Source of the DNA: Amia ocellicauda
Taxonomy: Eukaryota > Chordata > Actinopteri > Amiiformes > Amiidae
Assembly: GCF_036373705.1 (NCBI RefSeq)
Contig: NC_089866.1
Location: 20,808,501-20,872,500 of the forward strand
Length of the DNA: 64,000 nt
Reading direction: 5' to 3'
Shown: positions 1 to 13,100 of the stretch, piece after piece
How the letters are laid out: each line of letters opens with the position of its first letter
Numbering within the stretch: the first letter of the stretch is position 1
Position numbers and translations under genes: made by a program
The notes under the pieces: generated by a model
What the model was told of the DNA's origin: nothing
The model's input: the letters and a program-made list of their open reading frames with translations, nothing else
The model's database searches: none

Positions 1-1133
1 TCGTGCAAGCATGAAATGACATTGTCCTTCAATATTTTTATAAACATCAAATGTACTTATAAGCCAACATTTTTTTCCAGATTTAAGATATGTAACTATA
101 CACATTTTGTACAGCAAATAATTCATACCAGCATAGGAGAAATCTATCCTGCCTCACAACATTTACAGCACTTAAATGAAAAGCGCTTATAAAGGTTTGC
201 GTCCCATCATGAAGTTATGTCTGAATTGTTTCAAGTGGCAGCAAATATTAACAAGTGGAAATAGAAAGTTAAAAAATATAAAGCAAGACCACAATTTGGA
301 GTGGCCTCGTGACATTCCAGTTTACAGACTGACATTTTAAGTAAAGAAAAGGTAAAATGTATACCTTCATAAACACATTAAATATCAAACAAATGACTGA
401 TGTGAACTTTAGAAACTGAGATCAGTTTCATTAAAGAATGGTTTTTATAATGAAGTAAAATGGGAAAAAAACTAAACAATTATAATTATGGTCATAGAAA
501 GTCACAGCTATGTAACATTGAACCCTGTAGTGAATATGGCCTTTAAAAGGAGCTTACACCTTGGCTACCATCTTCAAGAGCAGGTCTGTGATGTGTGAAG
601 TGAAAGAAACAGAAATGTGGTAAACTTGCAATGTCATGCTTTAGACACGTATGCATCAGCACACTGAAGAAAGAGGGGGAAGTGACATGCATTAAGATAT
701 ATTCCCAGCATATCAGTCTTAAAAAAAAAGTGCGATTGTTTTAACCCCTGAGCACTGTCATATCATGTCGAATAAAGGAAACAGTTCAAGCACTTCACTT
801 GCAGGGAATACAGAACAAACCTGTAATTATGAACAAAAGCCAGTAGAAAGCACATGAAAAGTTCATATGAAAAAAAGGTAGGAGATGGGGGAAGAGGAGC
901 AAGAAATATTTTGTATTAATCCACGTCGCTCTATTTCTCCTCCTTCACAGAGGTTTCTTCAGTTCTGACCTGAAGTGAGAGGTGTTGAGTGTTCCAGTGA
1001 ACTTCTAATGAAAGAATATTCTTTGGACAAGAACCCTGAATGTTTCCATCTGACAGCCACACAATGTGCTCACAGAGCATGTTCTTAAAAACCTCAACAT
1101 CCGTTTAGTCCACTTCGCAGTCTGCGCCGGGGG
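1..1133 (-). other. SBNO1: SBNO1 3' untranslated region and downstream sequence
   Basis: This sequence follows the SBNO1 stop codon on the minus strand. It is AT-rich, has no credible coding exon on either strand, and probably forms the 3' UTR, which is long in other vertebrates. I could not fix a poly(A) site by eye; the transcript may end outside the window. Confidence 0.6.
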
Positions 1134-4100
1134 CTATGTGTTACTGAAGTGGTTAATGCTCTGTGGGTGAAGCTGCTGCCACATTTGCTGCTGCTGCACT
1201 GCCAGCTGCTGAGACTGGTCCGAGGAGGACAGTATGTTGGTCAGTGGAGCCACGCAGTTTGCAGGAATGATCAAACCTGTCAACCAGAGAATATCTTAAG
1301 TGATGGAATATTGTGCAAACAATTCACCAGTTTTAAAGGAGACCAAGAAAGCCCCACTCTGGGCCTGAATTTAATCTCTAGAGAATCATCACAGGAAAAT
1401 AAGTGCCTAAAATTAATTAGCTGCTTAATGCTCATTGGCTTGCTTGCTTATTTGCAATGACCTTACAACTTAAAAAAAAAAAAATTCAGAATATGGGGAG
1501 TCAGCTGATGAGATGGTACAGATGCAAGGGAAAAAGAAAAGCCAAGCAAAATCTTACCCACGATTCTCTGTCCATCCTCCGTTCTTAATCGAACAATTTG
1601 CATTTTCACATTGGTGCCACTGACAGAAGCCAGAACGCCCTCTACTTTAGTCCAGACACTAAGAACTGAGCCACACAGGACAAAGTATGTTCGGCATCGG
1701 AGACCAATCTCACACTGAAGTCCTATTGAGGCCTTCTTGCAGTTACCTCGCCTGTAATAAATTCAAAAAAGGGGGGAGGGGGGCATAAATTGGGAAGACA
1801 TTAAATTCAGAGTTAAAATAAATTCAAAGAAAAAGGAAAAAGGCACCTTTACAGTACAGGTACTCACCAATAGGCATGAGAACAGATGTCAGCCGAAGAG
1901 ACGTACTGATCTATCCAGTGCTGCTTAGCATCCTCTGAGAGTACCTGTTCGAGGACATTTTTAAGCCTTAAGATATGGAAACATTTGAATGAAATAATAG
2001 AAAAACAATAGTCTTTACTTTTAAACATTTACCTTTTTACACTTCTTCCGAATGTCTGCATAGGTTTCGAGTTTCAATTGCTTTCCTGTGTTTGGCCTGT
2101 ACACAAGAAACAATCTCTTTTTGGTGTTGACTTCCTTCACTAGGATAGCCGTCTTCTTGTTATTTCTCACCTGAAAAAGATAAATGAAATGTAACGGTAA
2201 GGTGTCTAGATAAATCCTGCAACTGAGTGACAGAGGTACTTGGGTCTCTGTGGTCTGACTAACACAATTGAGTGATTAAATGGTTAAAACTACACCTAGC
2301 ATTTTTTTGAGGACAGAAAAAAAAAAAAAATCTATACATTTACAATCCAAACATGAGGGTGCCATGTCTTCCTAGTCCATTTTCTGCTCAGTTATTTATG
2401 AACAATGTATACATTTCATCATTTTCAAATTAACAGAGGTTTATATAACACTCACCTGCACATAAAAGCCATCATCTGGTCCCATCTGTTCTGCCCAAAT
2501 CCGGGTAGCATCTTCCCAAGACATACCTCTTTCCACACTTACCTAAGGAAACCATGAATGAACAGGATTAATAGAGAAAGGTATCTCAGCGACAATGCTA
2601 TAATCCATTCCCATAGTCATCCCTTCTAACAAATATCTGTAGAAAAATGTGACGGAAGGAACTACACACCAATCCTAACAGAAGCCAAAACCACATTCCA
2701 GTACACAAAGTGGCATAAAACATTCTAAAGATTGTCAGAATTCTGGAGCACTTCATGAGAAGAGGTTTACAGAACAGGGAACAGTTTTAAATTTAGACTG
2801 GTTAAACATTTAGGGGTAATGCACCTTTTGATCAAATGAAGACCAGACAAGATGGGTGCATAAGAGGAAAAGAAAAACTAATTGACGTACTGTATACAAC
2901 TCCACATGTCCTGAGGTAGAATATCCAGGTGTGAGAAATTTCTTCACATCACATTTCTTTACTTTCTCATCACCAGAGCCAAGATCTGCAAGAGGAAAAC
3001 CACAAAAAGAACTACAAGATAAGAAGCAGCAAGCACCAAATATTACTGGGTGTAATTAAAATACTAGCTTATTTGAAAATATATATCCCTTTTAGTGTTA
3101 TCTTTATTTAGATTTGTCTTTAAAATCTTACCCAAAATGCCCATGTCATATCGCCCATTCTTTTTGGCATTCTGAATAACTGCATTTAGCGTGTCAGAGA
3201 AATACTGGAATAGTGCATTCTGTTGTTGGACCTCCATGCCAAGAATCCTATTCAGGAACTTGCCAATATTGTTATAATCTGTACAGGGGAGGGAGAAAGA
3301 AAAAATGACATTTATACAGTGTGCAGTCTATTAAATGCAGTCCATCTTTGCCATCTTACTACAGCACTATAACTGACAAGTCTATAAAATGAAATACAGT
3401 ATTTTATAGTTTAAAGCAATTATATACACAAAGATATCCAACAATTAGACTGATCTTCCATAAATTCATGTAAAACTGTCCTTTGTACAAGTATGAAGAT
3501 GCCAAATAAAAGGCATCATTAAGTTTACCTTTATCCAAAGTGAGGATCCCTGAACGATCTTCCACATTTATTAACCCCACACCAATTAAACCATGACGGA
3601 TTTCTGTCAAAATAAGAAAACAATGCAAATGATTTATATAAGCTTCATTTAAAATGTTACCATATACCCAGGAAGATGGGACTGGCATATTTTAGCTCCA
3701 AGACTACTTCAAAACACATTTTATTCAGAATGATCCGTTTCCACATTTAGAATGTATATACTGCCACAAGGAACTCGAGATAAACAGATGTTGCATACAC
3801 AAAATAGTAGTTTGCAATATTATACATAAAACACAGACATGACAAATACCTTTGAAGAAATCACCATCAAAGTTAGCAGGTGGCGATACCAAGGGGGAAT
3901 CCAAATTTACAATGGACTTCATCACAATCTCCAGGGCATTTCGTCCATACTGTTGAAATAACATTGGATCAGTACAGAAGAACACTGAAGTAAACAATTA
4001 AGCAAAATAGTCAAACCCAACACCCTTACCTTGTTGTCAAAGTTGAACCTGCTCAGATCTCTGGACTCAGTGGCTCTTCTATCACCGTGGGTAAGGGCAC

Positions 4101-7100
4101 CCTAGTAAATGTGACGCATGATATGGTTAGATGACTTCATAAGGAAAAGACCCAGAACAGATTCTCTCAGGAGAGGGGGGGGGAGTGCTTGTAATTTTGA
4201 ATGAACATTAAATCTTAATGTTTAACTATAAACTTACCAAGCTCTCAAGCCTCTTGGCCACAATGGAGGCAAAGCGCTGCTCTCCAGCCAGCTCAGAAAT
4301 GAGGAACACATACTCTGGAGCCGTCACCTGATTCGATCGGTGTGTCCTTCCTACAGAAAAGGAAGGAAACGGTGATCAGCATTGAAATATAAGATTAACT
4401 TCTTTCACTGGGCAAAACTGACTAACAGCTCGCCTTCAAAATCCCCATCAGCCCCAGCCTTCGTAATCCATTACCTTTCAATGACATTCATCCAGTTCCC
4501 TTCGAGGGGTAAAACAGGAAAAATAACGACCATTTAAGCAAGCAGCTATCCGTTACTCACCAAACTGCTGAATGGCCCTGTCAGCACTCCATGGCAACTC
4601 CAAGGTCATGTGCACTCTCCTCCTCTGGTTTTTAACTCTCCTGTCTGCTTGCAATGAAATACCAGAGCTGGCGGCTTCTGAAATGATGGCAATGTTCTAA
4701 AAGTAGAGGGGAGGGGGAAAGAGTAAATCACTTGTAATCTCTGGTCAAATGAGAGCAATCCAGAGAGCAGACACTGCAGTACATGCTAGCCTTCTGCCAT
4801 ACCTTCTCTCCATCCATGAACCTCTGTTTTTCAGTGATATTCAGGATTTCCACAGGAACATCAAGCTCTGACCTTGACTCATAAGATATGCTGCCATCAT
4901 CATTGCTCACAACTCTGCCCTTCCGTCCAGTCATCTACAAAAAAAGGAGAACAAGTCATGCACTCTTCTTACGTGTGGTGCTCCTGTTGACGCAGTCAGT
5001 AGGAAAAAACTAAGGAATTCACCTTCATACATGTAATAAAGGCCTGAAACACAAGAAGGAACTGCAACTACACATTGAGAACCATCATTTAAACACACTT
5101 CAGATCCGGCAGAGTCACTACCCAAACAAGGAACCACACCAGCACCAGCTTTGAGCTGAAAGTCAAATTAGACCATCTGGTTTTAATGCATGAAACACCT
5201 GGGGGGGAATACTGCAGATCTGTGTTGATCATATCTATGCCAATGTGCCAATTTCAAGTTAGTTTCCATATTGCACACGATCATCTGGCTAAACATTTCT
5301 ACACATTGGCAATTTCAACATATGCCATGCTTCTGCACTGGACACTGCAATTTTGAAGTGGGTTTCTTTAAGTAAAAATGCTTAACCGTTCCCCTGCAAT
5401 GGCTTTTACAGCTGCATTCAACTTAATTATCCTTATTATATTATAGGTCACTTACTGTGGTAAGCCTCATTTTATCATTTAGTGTATTGAGCTCCGCTGA
5501 GAACTGAAGGGTTTAACGGTGTGCTTTGCTCTAACTTTGTATTTTTAGAATCTGTAAAGGTTAATCGATTTGCCTACCATTTACAGGTAGTGACTCACAC
5601 CTGTCCAAGCCAAGGCCCATTCTCTACAAATTCTTTGCCTTCTGGGCTTTGACTCACTGGAATCTAGTCCTTGCTTTCAACCAGTGCCCGTCATGGCAGT
5701 AAACAAGTGTTCAACTGTCCTCTAGTCAGGAGACAATGAGCGGAAACTGACCTCGGCCACGTTATCTGGACCGCCCAGTTCATCAATCAGTTCATCTAGA
5801 GTGTTGGGTGGGAGAACCTCAGAAAGCTTTTCCAGTTCTTCAAGTAACTCTCGTTTCATCTGTTGGGCATTTTCAACAGCGTCTTGGCTAGTCACACAGC
5901 TGTTATTGTCGCTTTCTTTTTTTACTGAAAACAAATAGAATAGTAAAATTAATACCAAACATGCATGGTGGCATGACTGCCCAGCATTATAAATCACTAT
6001 CGGTAAAGTATTTTTTTATATATATACATTTTTTGATAAATAGTAAAATACTGGTCCATCTTGATCTCTAAGCTACACATTCTCATCTAGACTTTTCCAA
6101 GTAATGTGTTGGACATAATCTACTTCAGCTCATCACAGTAAGACACTTCAATTAGAATTGTGAATACAGGAACAGTTAAGCACTTGGATTTTTACAATGT
6201 GGACACCTTTATTGAAATAAGTTATGTTAGAGAAAGATCTCAGTCTGAAAATGAACATGTACCGGGACAGTCTGAAAATTAGTGCAGTACATACCAGCAG
6301 GTGTGCTGACTGATGGCGTTTTAACAACTGGAGTAGTAAAAGCAGGCCGTGTGGAACCCAGACCAGATGCTAACAAGGCACTTTGAATAGAGTCAGGATC
6401 TATACGCTTCTTTTTCTTTTTGTTCTTCTCCTTTCCTTTCTTGTGCCCTTTTCTAATCAACCATGGATCTGAAACAGGAAAAAACAACATCAAAAACCAT
6501 AGAAACTGCTTCGGATCATGCATATTTAGAACTAATACTGACAGAGGATTCAGAGACCCGGGGTCTCGTGCCATCCCGATCCACCTACCATCTTCTTCAT
6601 TCTCACTGGATTCATCTCTGAAGGGATTGTACTCGTCTTCCTCGCCCGAGCTGACTGACTTGAAGCTGTCATTATCGCTGGACGCGTCCTTCTCTGAAGC
6701 CTCCGAATCACTCGGGCTCTCGTCGGAACTGCTGCCTGAGAGACCGCCTGATTTGCGAGGCTTTTTCGCTTCCTTTTTTGTATCTTGACCTAGAAATGTT
6801 ACAAATGAATTCAAAAATCAGTATCAGTCACCTAGAGGGCCACAAAGAATGTGACCAAAAGTAGAACATTTACATTTCAACTAAATTGGCATAGTTTCAT
6901 GTTTTTATAAAATCAAATCTAAACTGCAAAGTGTTTTATTGCATGCATTTATGGAATCTTACTATGTATCTTTAATACTATATTTAACAAACTTAAATGA
7001 TAATATCCAGAGAGGTATTGGGTTTAGAACAGGGCCCCAGGTCTCTCAATTCAATTGAACATTTTAAAATATAGCTTGATACCTTTCCGTTTCTTTCCCT

Positions 7101-10100
7101 TCTGGTCTGTAGAAGCACTGTCATTAGGGGACGGCGTTTTCTTCGCTGATAAATCAATTCCTAACAAGCTGAAGAGCTTTTGTCTGTCAGGGGCTGGAAA
7201 ATGTTTCTCCACCAGGGACTGCAGTACACCCCTGTTAAAAAAATATATTAACTCAAACTGTATTGTCCAGCACAGCACACATTTACAGGACTTACAGGAG
7301 TCCATATCCAAGTTGTGTCCAGTGTTTAAGAAAGGCGAAGCCTGAGAGCTGGCTTTTGGCTAAATAGCATGGTAGAGAGAAGTTCACTCATTATTGAAAA
7401 GATTCTTATTCACATTGCCAAAAAAAAGTCCTCCCCTCAATTCTTAATAAAAAAGAGGGACTGCTAATCCAATACCTGGACCATAAACAAAGGGTAACCA
7501 AAAAAAAAAAAAAAAAAACTTACTTCGCTGTTGAAACAAAGTCATTTAATTCTCCTCCTCCTTCCTCCAGAGCCTCCAGTGTTCTAGCTTCTCCAGTAGA
7601 CTGCAGACCAATGACCACACACTACAAAAACCAGGTCAAAACAAGAAAATACAGGAATTACAATACAATTAAAATAAATTGTAATAAAATCAAATTAAAC
7701 AAAAATGTGTACCTTTCCATTTTTTATCTCTTCTCTTGCTAGCTGGACCACTCTCCTCACTTTCGACGCGATGCACAGATACTTGAAGAAGCGCTGGTGT
7801 GCGGACCAGAACTGCCCCCACATGGACTTCTTCATGCGCAGCTCTGCATCCATGAGGTTGGCCGCCTGCTGAAACTTCTCTCTGGCACTCACCCACTGGA
7901 ACAACACAAACAAATACATGTGAAATATGGCAACACCTTCTTACAAAACATTTTCACAGCAGCTTGAGCTTCAAGAATCATCATATCAGTAACTAGGACT
8001 TTTAATAGCAATGTGGTTTGCCACAGCTATCATTTCAAATCCAGGTTAGTTTCCTACTCCCAGCCAAGACACTACATCAATAACTGTCACACAAGCGATC
8101 TGAATGCACTCTGAAGTATTTAGGGCAATTTACATAGAATGAATGACAGTTACTTATTATACTTCACAAAAGATCCTACACTATCAAAGAAAGAAAATAT
8201 TGTTATATAACAGAATTTAGTGTTTACAGACTCCATCAGATACTTCATGCAATTACTCAATATATATGCCCAATTGAAAGGAAATCCACAGATTTGCTTG
8301 GAGAAAATTTGATCAATGCAGACCACCATTGCTCACTTATGCTCTGAAACCTGGTCACTAAAATCAAAAGTGACAAACTGGAAATGCAAAGCATGGAAAG
8401 ATGCATGCTGAGACTAAGAGACTGAAAAACAAATGGATGCAAGAGCAAAAGTAAAAATGAAAGAGGGCCAGACATTGCAAGACGATCAGACCAAAGATAG
8501 ACAAAAGCTCTCAAATGGATGGCAAGAGATAAAAAAAAGAGACCTAGAAGATGACTACATAAAAGATGGGAAGATGAAACATTTGTTGGTGTGACCTGGA
8601 AAAGAGATGCCGTGGAAAGTGTAAATCTCTGGGTGGCCTTCATCCAGCAGCGGATCAATATATTATATATATTATATATATTTTAAGGGGTTTACTGAAC
8701 TTCAGGCTGATATCAATATTGTAATCCCATAAATTATGGCACAATAATGATTCCTTACCAAACGAACTGCCTTGTTGTACATCTTAATGTAGTCCAGTGT
8801 CAAAGGGACCTCTTCGATCTTGAAGGTCACTCCAGCGAAGCTCAGTTGTCTTGCAATGTACATCCCCCTCAACTTCATATCCATGGCAACTATTTCCATG
8901 GCACCTACACCTCTACATAAATACATAAAACACAAATATCTTTTAGTGATTAATTATGTATGGCAGACCACCCTCCAACAAGCTTAATTTTTTAGAGAAA
9001 ATATACACTGCCATAAGCTGCAGAACAAAGAACAGAAGAGAAAAATCTATGTTTAGCCAGCTTTACACAATCATCCCTCAGTGCTGTTTATTTATATTTT
9101 AAGAAAAAACACACCAAATTCAGAGCTCGCTACACTCTCCAAAGTTAATTATCCTAAACATTTAAAAAACTGTCGATATAATAGTGAGGGAAAACTTTGG
9201 CAGACCATCCCCCCCCCACCACCATTAACACAATTACATTTTTTTGACATGAACCAAATACTAGTAATTTGTATACAATGTTCACATCTGTACCTTCTTT
9301 CCACAGCTTGAATAAAATTGCTGAACTCCTTGAATGGAGTTCCTTCACCCCAAATTCCAAGCCGATTCATATATGCCATATTCCGTGGCTCAGAGGCTCC
9401 TAGATAGGGACAAAAACATTAAACACTGGATGTCTGATACTTAGATTATTCAAAATAGATTCCACAATTAAAGACATGTGTAAATACTTAGTACTTTATG
9501 AATGTGAGGTATCTTATTCTTCATTAATAATCAGATGTGTAAAATGTGTGGTGACAGTGTGGAGTATTGGTTAGGGCTCTGGACTCTGGAGTGGGGGCAC
9601 TGCTGTTGTACCCTTGAGCAAGGTACTTTACCTAGATTGCTCCAGTAAATGCCCAGCTATATAAATGGGTACAATTGTAAAAACTATATAATGTGATAGT
9701 CACCCAGGATAAGGGTGTCTGTTAAGAAAGAGTAATTTTTTTTAAAAAAAGTATCCTTATCAGAATAAAAATTAATTTCGAACATAATACCTGCAATACA
9801 ACTATTAACACTCAAGGGACCACGTGGTTCTTACCTGTAGCACTGGCATATACCACCCTCGCCTTTGGTAGCTTATTTTGGAGTTCTAAGACAGCCAAGC
9901 CAGTCTTGGTTGGTTTGGAAGAACCAATCGGGCAGACATTTTTAGCTTTGTGACATTCATCAAAGACAATCTGAAGATACTGTCAAGGAATTATTGTGGT
10001 ATCATAAAAGCTGGAACTGGGACCTTGTCATTTTAGCCATTTATACCCAGACATGACCTATCTGGTTTCAATGCTGAAAACTTATGCAGTGCTCACCATA

Positions 10101-13100
10101 TTCAAAAGAACAGTGCTTCCAATTAGTCTCATTAAAATAAATATTTCACTCTTTAGGAGTTTATAAAGGCATAGAAGGCAACTGCCTCCAGGAGAAATAA
10201 CTTCACATTACAGATACACTGCAATAACATAATATTGTTGAAAACTCATCTACATATACCTATAGAACACAAATATCCCATTCCATTAAAATTAATATGC
10301 CATTTTACAAATCTATCAAAACAAATGTATAGCTCAGATGCAGTGGCAGACTATAGGCCTTCTCAATTTCTCCTTAAAGCTCGTTTAGCCTTTTCTAAAT
10401 TACCAGAATAAAAGGATACCACTCCATCAAAATCCTCTCCACACCAGTGAAGAAGCTGTTTGAATCTGGTCTTGTATTTTCCTCCAGACTGACTTTCCCC
10501 AATCAGAGAAGAGTATGTGGCAAAAATGACACCTTTCTTCACACTCCCATTGTGCTTCGAAGATATTTTCCCATATTTGAACTGAAACAAACATTTAATA
10601 GCAAATTTTAGATGGGTAATGTTTAAAAAAAAAAAACACAAGATTCACTTTTTTTTTTTTTTTTTATTGCCTTGTTTGATTAATTTGTATAAAAAGGACA
10701 AAACTACCTTATTAAGTGAATGAACCTGGATGTTTTTAGCTCCAATGTCTCTGAGGTCCCTTTCAGCATCATACTTCAAATCATTGGAAACACTAAACCT
10801 GTGGAAACAAGAGATTATCCATCCAAAATAGTGTACAAACATCTGTAAAAACAAAACTCTTAAGGACTTCAAGAAATTAAAGAGCATGTCGTCCACTCTT
10901 ACCATAGCGCTCTCTTCCTGCCAAGAAGGTAATTCTCATACATAATTCCTGCTATGGTCCTGCCCTTGCCAACTCCAGCTCCATCACCTATTAGATAGGC
11001 TGCCCTGTCCCCATTTGGAAGGAATGTTTCATGTTGCTTTAAAGAAATTAGAAAAACAGTTCAATTTAGTTCACAGCCTTCGGTATTTTTAAAACAAATG
11101 ACACAAGAGAAACAAGTACAAATAAACGCCCAATAAAATAACAGGAAGGGCTCCTTCAGCGACCTCCAAAAAGAAAAGGGTGCTTATAATGCACTCCATA
11201 TATGTCTAGCTTTGGAGTAGAAGCAACCGGTCTTGTACCTGAGCAGCATATGTAATGGCCTCTAGCTGCAATGCCGAAAGCCACCCTCTGTCAATGGTCT
11301 CCTCAGTAATAGACAGCCTGTACCACACATCAGGAGGGGATACACTCGACAGTGAACTGGTTTCCACTACCGGATCTGGGTGACGCAGGCCAATCTTCAC
11401 TGCGCAGCATAATAAAAACTCCAGTTAATAATATTCACTGCACATTAAGAATATTCAGTAAGTATATATAGAAATAAAACCAGTTTTTTGTGAAATGCTT
11501 AAATAAGCATTTGGAGAACAGGCTACTCTTTAGAACCAGGCAAAGACGACAGCTTGAATCGAAGCAGAGTTAATAAATGTCAGACACAGTGAATGTTTCT
11601 ACAGGGCATATGAAAAAAAATAACCCCTTCATCAACGCTTACATTTCATAGGCATGTATTCAGCATATGTCTCTGCATGACCCAGCTCTTCATCCTCCTC
11701 CTCTTCGGGTTCTTCCTCTTCTTTAATGCCTGGTATTTTCTGCAAGATCGGCAAAACGCACATCTCTTATCATCAAGCATGATTATTTTAATTGACAGTC
11801 AGAACTGTTGCTTTTATGGCTGTAAATAATTCAGGGGCAACAAAACATTCAACCTAGTTTCTTCCTGTATTACAATTAGGATTATGTAAAAGATTTTACG
11901 TAACAGATGCAATGGCTTGGCAGATCTTTTAACAGGGATGAGAAGACATATGGTGTGAAACTCATACTTACATTTGTAGGTGAAAAGCTCCTCATTTTAA
12001 TGTCATCATTGACCCAAATTCTTGCTACATCTTTGTTTGAGACCTCCTTTTTTACACCATTATTTAATTCAGCTGAAATCAGATAAATAAAAACATTTGT
12101 AGAAATTATCAATTTCCATTTTCCTGCATCACACACCCAACAACCAATGCATTCATTGCTATAAACATGTTAAGTGTAAAATGTGACAAACTGCATTTGG
12201 TGAATATTGTAGGATAAGTATATTCTCAAAACAAAAAAACTATTAACATTTCAAGTAAGTGTCCAACTGAGGAACTACAGGGTCTGCTCTAGAATTGTAA
12301 CACATTAGTTCTCTAATCCCCACACCCAAGATGATGCATGACAAAACACAATGCAGTGAAATTTTTTGAAACTCCAGTCTACACCATCACCATTTTTGCA
12401 TACCTGATTTATTTACCATCTTTGCAGAGAGCACAATAATTTCTGCAAAAAGTAAATGCATTTAATTTTTTGGGGGTTGCTTGGTTTTCAACAGTACAAA
12501 AAATCTACATGCAGATTTTTTTGTATTTGCATATCTGTCATTACTACAATTTAATTAAAATTTTCCCCAGTGGAAATAAAATGTCAGCTTATGCAAATTA
12601 CATTAATAGTTTACATTCTTAAATCTGTAACTGGAAGCACCAAGTACATTCTGCATAGTCATTGACCCTGATACCCAACTTCTGCAACTGTAATCAAAGG
12701 AAACATTTCATTTCATAACAGAAATTGCTTAGAGAGAGCAAGAATGTTTAAAATCAAGGATTTTCAGCAATGTGCAGTTTAGTCCATTTCACAATAAAAT
12801 CAAGTGCTACATTGACTTTTATCCCAAACAAATTACATATTTAAAACTTGTATTAATATTAACAATTTCACAATAACGATCACAAACCAAATGTGCACAT
12901 CACAGCAGAGGGGGATAGGCACTGCAGAACTTCGCTCCTTTGCAAAGTTCTAGTGCTACTGTTTGGCCACACCCTGATTAATGGTATAATTTCCATGAAA
13001 AATGCAAACTGTTCCTTTGTTACAGTGCATTTCAAGACAAGACACTTATGCTGTCATGAAAACATGTGCTTGAAAGTTTCCAGGCCAGAGTCAGCACTCA

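Noticed and set aside
6420-6788. 122-codon plus-strand frame
   Set aside because: Complement of the Ser/acidic and Lys-rich SBNO1 exons, which are in phase with their neighbours.
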